Shown: piece by piece, positions 9,118-16,817 of the stretch
Position numbering within the stretch: position 1 is the stretch's first letter
Layout: the number at the start of each line of letters is the position of its first letter
NCBI GenBank assembly: GCA_001603905.1
Contig: LVAE01000008.1
Coordinates: forward strand, 18,709-82,708
Source of the DNA: Fibrobacterales bacterium Fibro_02
GTDB taxonomy: Bacteria > Fibrobacterota > Fibrobacteria > Fibrobacterales > Fibrobacteraceae
Length of the DNA stretch: 64,000 nucleotides
Direction: 5' to 3'
Translations under genes and position numbers: made by a program
Notes under the pieces: generated by a model
What the model was told of the DNA's origin: nothing
The model's input: only the letters and a program-made list of their open reading frames with translations
Database searches by the model: none

Positions 9118-9255
9118 ATGAAAACAACAAAGAAGATGGCTTACAAGAAGCCCCGTCTTATCGCAAAGAACAACCCGACCGGTAGCTTCGCTGCTGGTTG
9201 CCCGACCAATGAGGGCTATGGTGCATTCTGCCGTATTTGTGAACGTACCATGTAA
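9118..9255 (+). CDS. RiPP precursor peptide, Cys-containing, putative radical SAM substrate (45 aa)
   Basis: Manual translation MKTTKKMAYKKPRLIAKNNPTGSFAAGCPTNEGYGAFCRICERTM*; AGAGG ribosome-binding site at 9108-9112; upstream of a SPASM radical SAM gene; absent from the supplied ORF track. Confidence 0.75.
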   Translation: MKTTKKMAYKKPRLIAKNNPTGSFAAGCPTNEGYGAFCRICERTM

Positions 9256-9320
9256 AAAATTTTCCTAAGGTGGGGCAAATCGCCCTGCTTTAGGGATATG
9301 TGTTAATTTAAGGAAATGCA

Positions 9321-9980
9321 ATGATTATAGCTCGTTATTTACTTCATAAAATGAAAGAAGATGCTTTCGTTCAATTTCAAAAAGCTGTTGGTTCGATTTT
9401 TTCATCTATAAAAGGAAACTCATTTGTTTTTGTTTCTCATAACATCCCAGACAGTTCGCAAGATTCACTTTATTCTATTTTGAATGTTGCTGGCATCAAT
9501 AAAGAGCCAAATTCTGAAGATTTACAGATAATTAATCAAATCTTTTCGAATTCGAATCTTCTAACTCAAGATAACATTTCGCAATATCGTATTCAGCATG
9601 CTGATGTTGTCATTGCCCCCTTTGTAAATGATGAAAAAGATTTAGACTTGTTAAGAAAGATTGAAAATCAGGTTGAATGCCGTATTGTTGTTTTGCTTGA
9701 AGGCTCGTTAAAATCGATTAACCCACTTTTGGATGGTTCCGATAAATTATTAGATATCTATAATATAAAATCTTGTTTTGATAGTCAAAACATTTTTTCA
9801 AACGATGTTCAGTGTCGTAATGAAGCAAAAAAATGGTTGTATTCTTTACTAAAATATAACTTGTCATTTAAAGAATATTTATCTCTGTTTGATGATTATA
9901 TGGATACATGCGGATTCGATGAACGAGAAAAGAAAAAACAATTTGAACGAATAAACAATCTAGAAATCTATTTGGATTAA
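9321..9980 (+). CDS. Hypothetical protein in the RiPP locus
   Basis: 219-aa AT-rich ORF with an ATG start, on the same strand between precursor and radical SAM gene; no family recognised. Confidence 0.65.
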   Translation: MIIARYLLHKMKEDAFVQFQKAVGSIFSSIKGNSFVFVSHNIPDSSQDSLYSILNVAGINKEPNSEDLQIINQIFSNSNLLTQDNISQYRIQHADVVIAPFVNDEKDLDLLRKIENQVECRIVVLLEGSLKSINPLLDGSDKLLDIYNIKSCFDSQNIFSNDVQCRNEAKKWLYSLLKYNLSFKEYLSLFDDYMDTCGFDEREKKKQFERINNLEIYLD

Positions 9981-10051
9981 CCCCCTTTTTTAGAACCTCC
10001 CTGTTATCGAGGTCCTTGTTTACTCTCTAAACCTTTTGTAGGAGAAAAAGA

Positions 10052-10273
10052 ATGAAAGCAAAAATTCCGCCGGAGTTAAAAGATCACAAAATCAACAACG
10101 AAAATGGAATATTAGACGAAAATGAAGATTATATACTGAGGAATACAACAGATCTTTCAGAAGAGGAACGAAAAGAAGAAATTCAATTACACAAAAAACA
10201 GGAAGATGAACAGCTTCAAAATTCTTCGGAAATATCAAAATTAACAAAATTTATTTCTAGAGAAGAGGTGTAA
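10052..10273 (+). CDS. Small charged hypothetical protein in the RiPP locus (73 aa)
   Basis: aggagaaaaagaATG start context; stop abuts the radical SAM start at 10274; highly charged, no Cys. Confidence 0.65.
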   Translation: MKAKIPPELKDHKINNENGILDENEDYILRNTTDLSEEERKEEIQLHKKQEDEQLQNSSEISKLTKFISREEV

Positions 10274-11731
10274 ATGTTTTACCGTCAATCTCGCGATACT
10301 TTTATCCGTTCCATCGGTGAGTATGGCTATATCTATAGCCAACTTACCAAACACGACCGTACCTACACTCAGGAAGGATGTGCGTTTCTGTCCGTTATTT
10401 CTCGTGAACCGCAAAGTTTGCAAGATCTTTCGGCAAAAGCATGCGAATACTTTGAAGATGTAACTCCTGAAGATATTCAAAATGACATGAAGGAATTCTT
10501 GGATTCCCTAGTTGCCGACCGCTATTTGGTTTGTGCTGAAAATGCTGAAGAATGTGCTGCTAAGGATACATTCTTTAGTTATGCTGAAAATCCGAAAACA
10601 TTGTTCACATACAACGCTCAACAAAATCCTGATGACAAAAAACTCTATACCGATACGCAAGAACTTTTAGGAGACTGGTTTCGCGAACATCCGCAAATTC
10701 ACAGTTGCCAAATTGAAACGACGAATCGCTGCAACGAGCGTTGTATCCACTGCTACATTCCCCATGAAATGAAAAATGTGGTTTTGCCCTACGAAGTGAT
10801 TGAAAGCGTCCTCAACCAGTTACACGATTTAGGTGTGATGGGATTGACTCTCTCCGGTGGAGAATTATTCACACATCCCGATGCGGAAAAAATTCTGCGC
10901 AAGGCCCGCGAACTTGATTTTAGTTTCTACGTGCTATCGAACATTACTTTGCTTACTCCGCACATGATAGAAGTTCTCAAGGATGTCAATCCAAATTATG
11001 TGCAGACGTCACTTTACAGCGTTGTTCCCGAAGAGCATGACCATATTACTCAACTAAAGGGATCCTGCGAAAAGACAAAGGCCGCTATTGACGCCTTGAT
11101 TGCGGCGAACATACCCGTGCAAATCAGTTGCCCTGTGATGAAGACGAATTATCACACCTATAAAGATGTATTGAAATACGCTTACGAACGCAATTGTAAA
11201 GCACAAACTGACTTCGTGATGATGGCTCGATACGATTTTACTACGGATAATCTTGCTGAACGTTTGACGATGGAACAAACAGAAGAGTTACTCAAGGATA
11301 TCATTCAGTTTGATCGAGACTATTTAAAGTTGACCGATACACCGGTGCCACCTGTTTCTCGCGAAGAATGGGGAAAACAACCTTTCTGTGGTATAGGTAT
11401 GGATAATCTCTGCATCGCTAGCGACGGCATTGTGTATCCGTGTAGCGGTTGGCAGGGGATGGCTTGCGGCAATGTTCGCGAACAACCTATCAAGGATATC
11501 TGGGAAAAGTCCCCGCAACTGAACAAACTTCGCAACCTTACAAAATCTGCGATTCCGCAATGCTACGATTGTGAAGATAAACAGTTCTGTGCTCCATGTC
11601 TTGTTCGTAATTTCAACGAAAGCGGCGGTGATTATCTGAAGGTTGCTCCGCATTTCTGCAAGGCCGCTCACTTGAATCGCAAACTTGTTGTAGAAGCAAA
11701 GGCTAAAATGCGTAAAGAAAAAGCCGGTTAG
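10274..11731 (+). CDS. Radical SAM/SPASM peptide maturase with PqqD-like N-terminal domain
   Basis: CNERCIHC radical SAM motif; GGELFTHPDA; SPASM-type cysteines (PFCGIG...CIASDGIVYPCSGW...CYDCEDKQFCAPC...HFC); N-terminal ~90 aa resembles an RRE/PqqD fold. Confidence 0.9.
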   Translation: MFYRQSRDTFIRSIGEYGYIYSQLTKHDRTYTQEGCAFLSVISREPQSLQDLSAKACEYFEDVTPEDIQNDMKEFLDSLVADRYLVCAENAEECAAKDTFFSYAENPKTLFTYNAQQNPDDKKLYTDTQELLGDWFREHPQIHSCQIETTNRCNERCIHCYIPHEMKNVVLPYEVIESVLNQLHDLGVMGLTLSGGELFTHPDAEKILRKARELDFSFYVLSNITLLTPHMIEVLKDVNPNYVQTSLYSVVPEEHDHITQLKGSCEKTKAAIDALIAANIPVQISCPVMKTNYHTYKDVLKYAYERNCKAQTDFVMMARYDFTTDNLAERLTMEQTEELLKDIIQFDRDYLKLTDTPVPPVSREEWGKQPFCGIGMDNLCIASDGIVYPCSGWQGMACGNVREQPIKDIWEKSPQLNKLRNLTKSAIPQCYDCEDKQFCAPCLVRNFNESGGDYLKVAPHFCKAAHLNRKLVVEAKAKMRKEKAG

Positions 11732-11769
11732 AGATTACCGTGTCACGGTGCTTCTCGCAATGGCAAAAT

Positions 11770-12537
11770 ATGCTTTTCGATTTTCATGTTCACATGGGGC
11801 AGTATTTTGACGACTACTACACGCCGCCACGAATACTGCGTACCCTGCGACTTGCGGGCATTACACACTTCGCGTATTCTAGCACGAGTACGGTTGTTAC
11901 CGATGATCCCGATTTTTTGCTAGAAGAGCGAGTTGCCATGCATGAACTTTCGGAAGGTCGTGCCAAGCCTATTTTGTGGGTGACGCACGATATGCTAAAA
12001 CGCTCGCCAAATTTGTCGCTGTACATGAATGATGCCGGTGGTAAAATTTGTGGGTTGAAAATTCACGGTGTATCGGAAAGTTGGTTGCCGAATGGCCGCG
12101 AACTGCAACGGATATTCAAAATAGCTCAGGAACGGGGCCTGTTTGTGAAACTCCATACCGGTGAACGGGAAGAATGCGAGGCTGGAATGTATAGGGAAAT
12201 CTGCACGAAATTCCCAGATGTCCGAGTTGTTCTCGCCCATGGAAGACCGATTTTGCAAGCTATTGATATGCTGCGTTATTGTCCGAATACCTTTGTAGAC
12301 ACATCGTTCATGCCGCATAGCCATTTTCAGTTGCTTATAAACGTTGCACAGCAAGAAGGCTTTACGGATCGTATCCTATTCGGTACGGACACCCCTATTC
12401 CAGGGCGTCACCTTAAAAGTTCGCTCCCTCGCCATTTGCGAAGTAGAATAGACCAAACAAGGCGAATTGCAGGAGAGGACTGGAAGAAAATCTCTTGGAA
12501 AAATGCGAAAAATCTCTTGACTTTCGTATCGAAATAA
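11770..12537 (+). CDS. Amidohydrolase-family (amidohydrolase_2/TatD-like) metal-dependent hydrolase
   Basis: MLFDFHVHMGQYFDDYY; GLKIHG; VKLHTGE; VVLAHGRP; ILFGTDTPIPG metal-ligand motifs. Confidence 0.8.
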   Translation: MLFDFHVHMGQYFDDYYTPPRILRTLRLAGITHFAYSSTSTVVTDDPDFLLEERVAMHELSEGRAKPILWVTHDMLKRSPNLSLYMNDAGGKICGLKIHGVSESWLPNGRELQRIFKIAQERGLFVKLHTGEREECEAGMYREICTKFPDVRVVLAHGRPILQAIDMLRYCPNTFVDTSFMPHSHFQLLINVAQQEGFTDRILFGTDTPIPGRHLKSSLPRHLRSRIDQTRRIAGEDWKKISWKNAKNLLTFVSK

Positions 12538-12547
12538 GCGATATATA

Positions 12548-13285
12548 TTGATGAGTATGGTTCCCCGCAAGAAAAGTCTTCTAGCGTTTATTTTTACGTT
12601 CCTGTTGCTTTCGGGCTGCGGGCTCAGCGACGATACCCAGGAACAGCTGGAAGATGCCGTTGGCAGGGCTGCAGGTGAAGCTCTGGATTCCGCGAAATCT
12701 AAAACGGCGAACGCTGTTGAAGAACTTTCTACCACTATCGATGAACACGGTGGTGTTCAAGGCTTTTTTGATAGAATAGTCCAATTCATCGATGGATTAT
12801 TTGGAGGCTCTGGAAGCGAGTGCGAAAAAACGCCCGCAAAAAAGATTGAACGTGATGCTCCTAGGACAGTTATCAAGCGCAATGCGGAACAACAGAACTA
12901 CCACGACGAGGTTCTCAGCCTTACCACCTTAAAAACGTCTTCCGTAAACATTGACTGTCTACGCCCTGAACTGGATACCGCCATAAACATAGTGGTAGCC
13001 ACCTATCACGAGGTTTTCAAAGACGACAATTATCGCCCAGTAATCACTAGCGGAAACGATTCCGACAAGCACGGCGAACGATCCGCCCATTACGCCTGCG
13101 CTGCCGTAGACATCCGGATCAAGGATGTGGAAGATGTTAAGATTCGAAAGGCCCTTACAAAGGCCATTACCGAAGACCTTGGCCCCCGATACTTCGTTCT
13201 CCATGAGGACGTCGGTATGGCAAATGAGCATCTGCACATTCAACTGAAAAGCGGCACCTACAATAGAAACGAAGTGTGGAAATAA
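12548..13285 (+). CDS. Lipoprotein with M15/hedgehog-like peptidase domain
   Basis: Lipobox LLSGCG; HYACAAVDIR and EHLHIQLK metal-site motifs. Confidence 0.6.
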   Translation: MMSMVPRKKSLLAFIFTFLLLSGCGLSDDTQEQLEDAVGRAAGEALDSAKSKTANAVEELSTTIDEHGGVQGFFDRIVQFIDGLFGGSGSECEKTPAKKIERDAPRTVIKRNAEQQNYHDEVLSLTTLKTSSVNIDCLRPELDTAINIVVATYHEVFKDDNYRPVITSGNDSDKHGERSAHYACAAVDIRIKDVEDVKIRKALTKAITEDLGPRYFVLHEDVGMANEHLHIQLKSGTYNRNEVWK

Positions 13286-13386
13286 TCCATAAATCTGCTC
13301 ACCCCCTTTTTACAAATCCCCCATAATTAGCGATATAAATAGGGTGGAGTTGAATGACCTCTACTTCGTTTTTTCTGGAGGCTTGT

Positions 13387-14010
13387 ATGGCGTCAATTTT
13401 GGGTTTTCTCGTTGTCGCGGCGATCGTTATCGTCTTGGCCGTTATCGCCGTCAAGATTCTTATAGCGCTTTTGCCGGTGCTCCTGGTTATTGGCGGAATC
13501 TGCCTAGTGGTTTTTGTTGTGGGTGGCGCGAGTGATGGGGTGAAAGAGGTTAAGAAGGAAATCGCGTATACCCAGAATACCGTTAGGGAGCATGTGGTTC
13601 AATTTCGGGACGATGTCCAGCGCGAATATCACGAGCAGATGCTTTCGATGACGCGGCATAAATCGGGCGTGAGTTTCAATATGCTCCGCCCCGAAATGGA
13701 TAGCGTGATTTCGGTTGTTGCGAGCGTTTATCATACGGCCATGAATGACGACGAGTTCAAACCGCTCATTACGAGTGCAAACGATTACGAAGGTCATGCG
13801 GAAAGGTCTGCGCATTATGTGGGGGCGGCGCTCGACTTCCGCATCAAGGACATTGGCGACAGGGTAGACCGCGAAAAGCTTGTGCAGGCGGTACGCGAGG
13901 AGCTCGGTAGTCGTTTTGTCGTGCTGCACGAAGATATCGGAAAGGCGAACGAACACCTGCATGTCCAACTGAAAAATGGCACCTACGACCGAAATGTCGT
14001 GTGGAAGTAA
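13387..14010 (+). CDS. Membrane-anchored paralog of the M15-like peptidase
   Basis: N-terminal hydrophobic helices; LRPEMDSVISVVASVYH...SAHYVGAALDFRIKD...HEDIGKANEHLHVQLKNGTYDRNVVWK closely matches the upstream gene. Confidence 0.65.
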   Translation: MASILGFLVVAAIVIVLAVIAVKILIALLPVLLVIGGICLVVFVVGGASDGVKEVKKEIAYTQNTVREHVVQFRDDVQREYHEQMLSMTRHKSGVSFNMLRPEMDSVISVVASVYHTAMNDDEFKPLITSANDYEGHAERSAHYVGAALDFRIKDIGDRVDREKLVQAVREELGSRFVVLHEDIGKANEHLHVQLKNGTYDRNVVWK

Positions 14011-14037
14011 AATTTACCGTGTGATAGAGAAGTGTGT

Positions 14038-15441
14038 CTAATCGAACAATTCTTTAATCGTGGTAACCTTGAAGTTATCCTGATTCTTGATTTTCTTTTT
14101 AACTCCAGACGTGATGCCTTTGCGTGAGAAAATCCAGAAATATAGGTTGTCGCGTTTGATGCATGGTGCGCTTGCCTGCAAATTTAAAAGTTCACTTTCG
14201 TCAAAAGGTTTTTCTGTGTATTTGCATTCGCAAATAATTGCATTATTTTGGTCTTGAACAACAATGTCGATTTCTTCTTGCCTTTTTTCAACGGGATTGT
14301 TTCCCCACCAGCGGCCTATTTCTTCAGCAAAAAATGGTAACTCGCCGTTGTAGGATTTTTCTTTGATGTACTGAGAACACACTCTTTCAAAACGATGACC
14401 TATATAACCGTTTATGTTTTCAATGGTGAATTCCCGATCGTAGTAAATTTCAGGTGCGATCAATCCGTTCAGCATATTTAAATGTTTGTATATGAACCTG
14501 AAATAAAAGGCAAAATAGTTTTCCTCAATTGAATAGAGCGTATTGCGCGTTTTGCTTTTTTCACCAACAGGAATTTCGGTTTTGATAAATCCTAAGTTTT
14601 CAAGGACTTTCAAGTATTTCGCTATTTTAGCGCTGTCTCCATCGACTTTAGTCTTTATGTCATTTAGTGTAGATGCGCCCGAATTGATTGCGAGAAGGAT
14701 GTTCTTGTAAAAGAGAGTTTCTTTGAGCTCCATACGGAGCAACGTATCAATTTCGTTGTATAGGTAACCCGTCGTGGAAAGGCATGTCTTGATGATGTTT
14801 TCGCGGATGGAAATCGAATCGTCAAAAAGTGACAGGTATAGGGGAATGCCTCCAAGAATAGAATAGACTGTAAGAACTTCCTCGTTACTGTATTTCGGGA
14901 AAAACTCTCTTGCTTCTTTGTAAGTGAATGGCTGTAATTTTAAATCTGCTGTTTTGCGGCCGTACAACGGCTTTGTTGAATTGTCGAACAAATCTTCAAT
15001 AACAGAAACTTCGGAACCGCACAATATCAAAAAAATGTTCTTTTTTTTCAGAATGCGGTCTATGGCGTTTTGCAGCCCGGAATCGTATGCGGGGTTCGAA
15101 TTGTATAGATAGGTGAATTCGTCAATGATGATGTTAATTCGTTTTGAAAACGAGAATCCGTCGATAAACGAGTAAACATCTTGCCATGTATTGAGCGCGT
15201 TAAGAAAGTCTCCTGTATTCAAGACTCGTTTGAGCTCTGTACAAAAATTGTGAACGTTATCACTTTCGCTACCTTTGTCGGCTGTAAAGAAAACGGTATC
15301 CTTTTCGTGAAGAGCTGCAAACTGAGCCAAAAGAAAACTCTTGCCGACGCGTCTGCGTCCGTGCATGATGAGCATTTCGAATTTCTTCGAATTGTATAGA
15401 TCTTCGAGTAGCTTGAGTTCCTTTTTTCGGCCGACAAACAT
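14038..15441 (-). CDS. Archaeal-type AAA ATPase with DUF234-like C-terminal nuclease-like domain
   Basis: MFVGRKKELKLLEDLY, Walker A GRRRVGKSFLL, INIIIDEFTYL, ICECKYTEKPF C-terminal motif. Confidence 0.85.
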   Translation of the reverse strand: MFVGRKKELKLLEDLYNSKKFEMLIMHGRRRVGKSFLLAQFAALHEKDTVFFTADKGSESDNVHNFCTELKRVLNTGDFLNALNTWQDVYSFIDGFSFSKRINIIIDEFTYLYNSNPAYDSGLQNAIDRILKKKNIFLILCGSEVSVIEDLFDNSTKPLYGRKTADLKLQPFTYKEAREFFPKYSNEEVLTVYSILGGIPLYLSLFDDSISIRENIIKTCLSTTGYLYNEIDTLLRMELKETLFYKNILLAINSGASTLNDIKTKVDGDSAKIAKYLKVLENLGFIKTEIPVGEKSKTRNTLYSIEENYFAFYFRFIYKHLNMLNGLIAPEIYYDREFTIENINGYIGHRFERVCSQYIKEKSYNGELPFFAEEIGRWWGNNPVEKRQEEIDIVVQDQNNAIICECKYTEKPFDESELLNLQASAPCIKRDNLYFWIFSRKGITSGVKKKIKNQDNFKVTTIKELFD

Positions 15442-15486
15442 GTTGTTTACTCCAGAGTTATTTACTTTAAAGTTATTTACTCAAGA
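15442..15486 (-). repeat. 15-bp tandem repeat, 3 units, abutting the ATPase start codon
   Basis: gttgtttactccaga / gttatttactttaaa / gttatttactcaaga, then a degenerate gttaatataaataaa. Confidence 0.8.
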
Positions 15487-15542
15487 GTTAATATAAATAA
15501 AAACTCGGACGAAAGCAACTCCCTACAGTTTTTTTTCCGTAC

Positions 15543-15620
15543 TTTTGACAAAAACGCCCAAAAACAGCCTGTATTTTTGACAAAAACGCTTTAAAATGAC
15601 TTGTGTTTTTGACGGCGTTT
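15543..15620 (+). repeat. 32-bp period direct repeats upstream of trxA
   Basis: TTTTGAC occurs at 15543, 15575 and 15607; the first two copies share TTTTGACAAAAACGC. Confidence 0.7.
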
Positions 15621-15701
15621 TTTTAGTGTGACTTAGTCACAGACTTTTATCCTCTCAAAATCTAAAATATACCTGTAAACAAGAAAAAAGAGAGGTAAAA
15701 C

Positions 15702-16013
15702 ATGTCTGAAATGAATATCACCAAAAACAACTTCGAACAAGAAGTACTCCACTCCGACAAGCCGGTCCTGATCGATTTCTGGGCTCCTTGGTGCGGCCCT
15801 TGCCGGATGCTTTCGCCCGTGATCTCGGAGATAGCTGAGGAATACGGCGACAAGATCAAGGTCTGCAAGGTGAACGTGGACGATGAAGGCGAATTGGCCG
15901 CCTCGTTCAATGTCATGAGCATCCCGACGCTTGTGGTCGTAAAGGACGGCAAGGTGACGAATTCTGCAATCGGCGTTCGCCCGAAGGCTCAGATTGTAGA
16001 AATGATTGGCTAA
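15702..16013 (+). CDS. trxA: Thioredoxin
   Basis: DFWAPWCGPCRMLSPV active site. Confidence 0.95.
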   Translation: MSEMNITKNNFEQEVLHSDKPVLIDFWAPWCGPCRMLSPVISEIAEEYGDKIKVCKVNVDDEGELAASFNVMSIPTLVVVKDGKVTNSAIGVRPKAQIVEMIG

Positions 16014-16030
16014 TACATATACTCCTTGGG

Positions 16031-16066
16031 CGCCTTTTTTGTATATTGCAAAAGAGGCGTTTTTTT
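16031..16066 (+). terminator. Intrinsic terminator/attenuator abutting the next start codon
   Basis: CGCCTTTTTTG-TATATTG-CAAAAGAGGCG (one mismatch) followed by TTTTTTT and then ATG at 16067. Confidence 0.75.
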
Positions 16067-16738
16067 ATGAAAGCAGCTCCGGTTCGTTTGATTGTTCCCA
16101 GACTCCCGTTCTGGTCGATGCTTTCGTCCGAAGAACAGGCGATTGTGTCGGAACGTGCGGTCGTCAGGCGCTTCGGCAAGGGGCAGCTCGTGAGCAGCAA
16201 CAGCTCAGAATGCCTCGGGATTGTCTTCATTCTCGAAGGTGAGATCCGCGTAAGCATGACCTCGGACGAAGGCCGCGAGGTTTCGCTGTACCATGCCCGC
16301 AAAGATGAAGTCTGCGTATCTACGGCTTCGTGCGTGATTCGGCAGTTGACCTTTGATACGGCGGTGGTGGCCGAAAGGGATACTTCCCTGTTGGTGGTTC
16401 CGGCGATGGTCTGTGCGCGCCTGATGGAATCGAACGTGCATGTGCGCGCCTTTGTCTTCGAAAGCGAAACGGAACGGTTTTCGCAGGCGGTTCGTGCAAT
16501 TCAGCTGATGCTGTTCAAGCGCTTTGACCAGCGGCTTGCCTCGTACTTGGTGTCGCATTTTGAAAGGAGCGGCTCCGACGAAATCCGGAAAACGCAGGAA
16601 GAAATTGCCCGCGACGTGAATTCAGCCCGCGAGGTGGTGGCCCGTATGCTTCGCGAATTTGCAGATAAGGGACTTGTCGAAATCAGACGAGGCCTCATCA
16701 AGTTACACAACGTGGATGGCCTTCGCAAGATTTTGTGA
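16067..16738 (+). CDS. Crp/Fnr family transcriptional regulator
   Basis: cNMP-like domain plus C-terminal HTH RKTQEEIARDVNSAREVVARMLREF. Confidence 0.9.
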   Translation: MKAAPVRLIVPRLPFWSMLSSEEQAIVSERAVVRRFGKGQLVSSNSSECLGIVFILEGEIRVSMTSDEGREVSLYHARKDEVCVSTASCVIRQLTFDTAVVAERDTSLLVVPAMVCARLMESNVHVRAFVFESETERFSQAVRAIQLMLFKRFDQRLASYLVSHFERSGSDEIRKTQEEIARDVNSAREVVARMLREFADKGLVEIRRGLIKLHNVDGLRKIL

Positions 16739-16817
16739 TGAAATCGGGCGCTTATTCTCATAAATTATCGTAAAATTCGTTCGGGGTGCAGGTCTTGCGC
16801 CCTTAACTTTTGTATTT

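Noticed and set aside
15543-15620. CRISPR-like array (32-bp period)
   Set aside because: Repeats and spacers do not alternate; the period is a direct repeat in a promoter region and no cas genes are present
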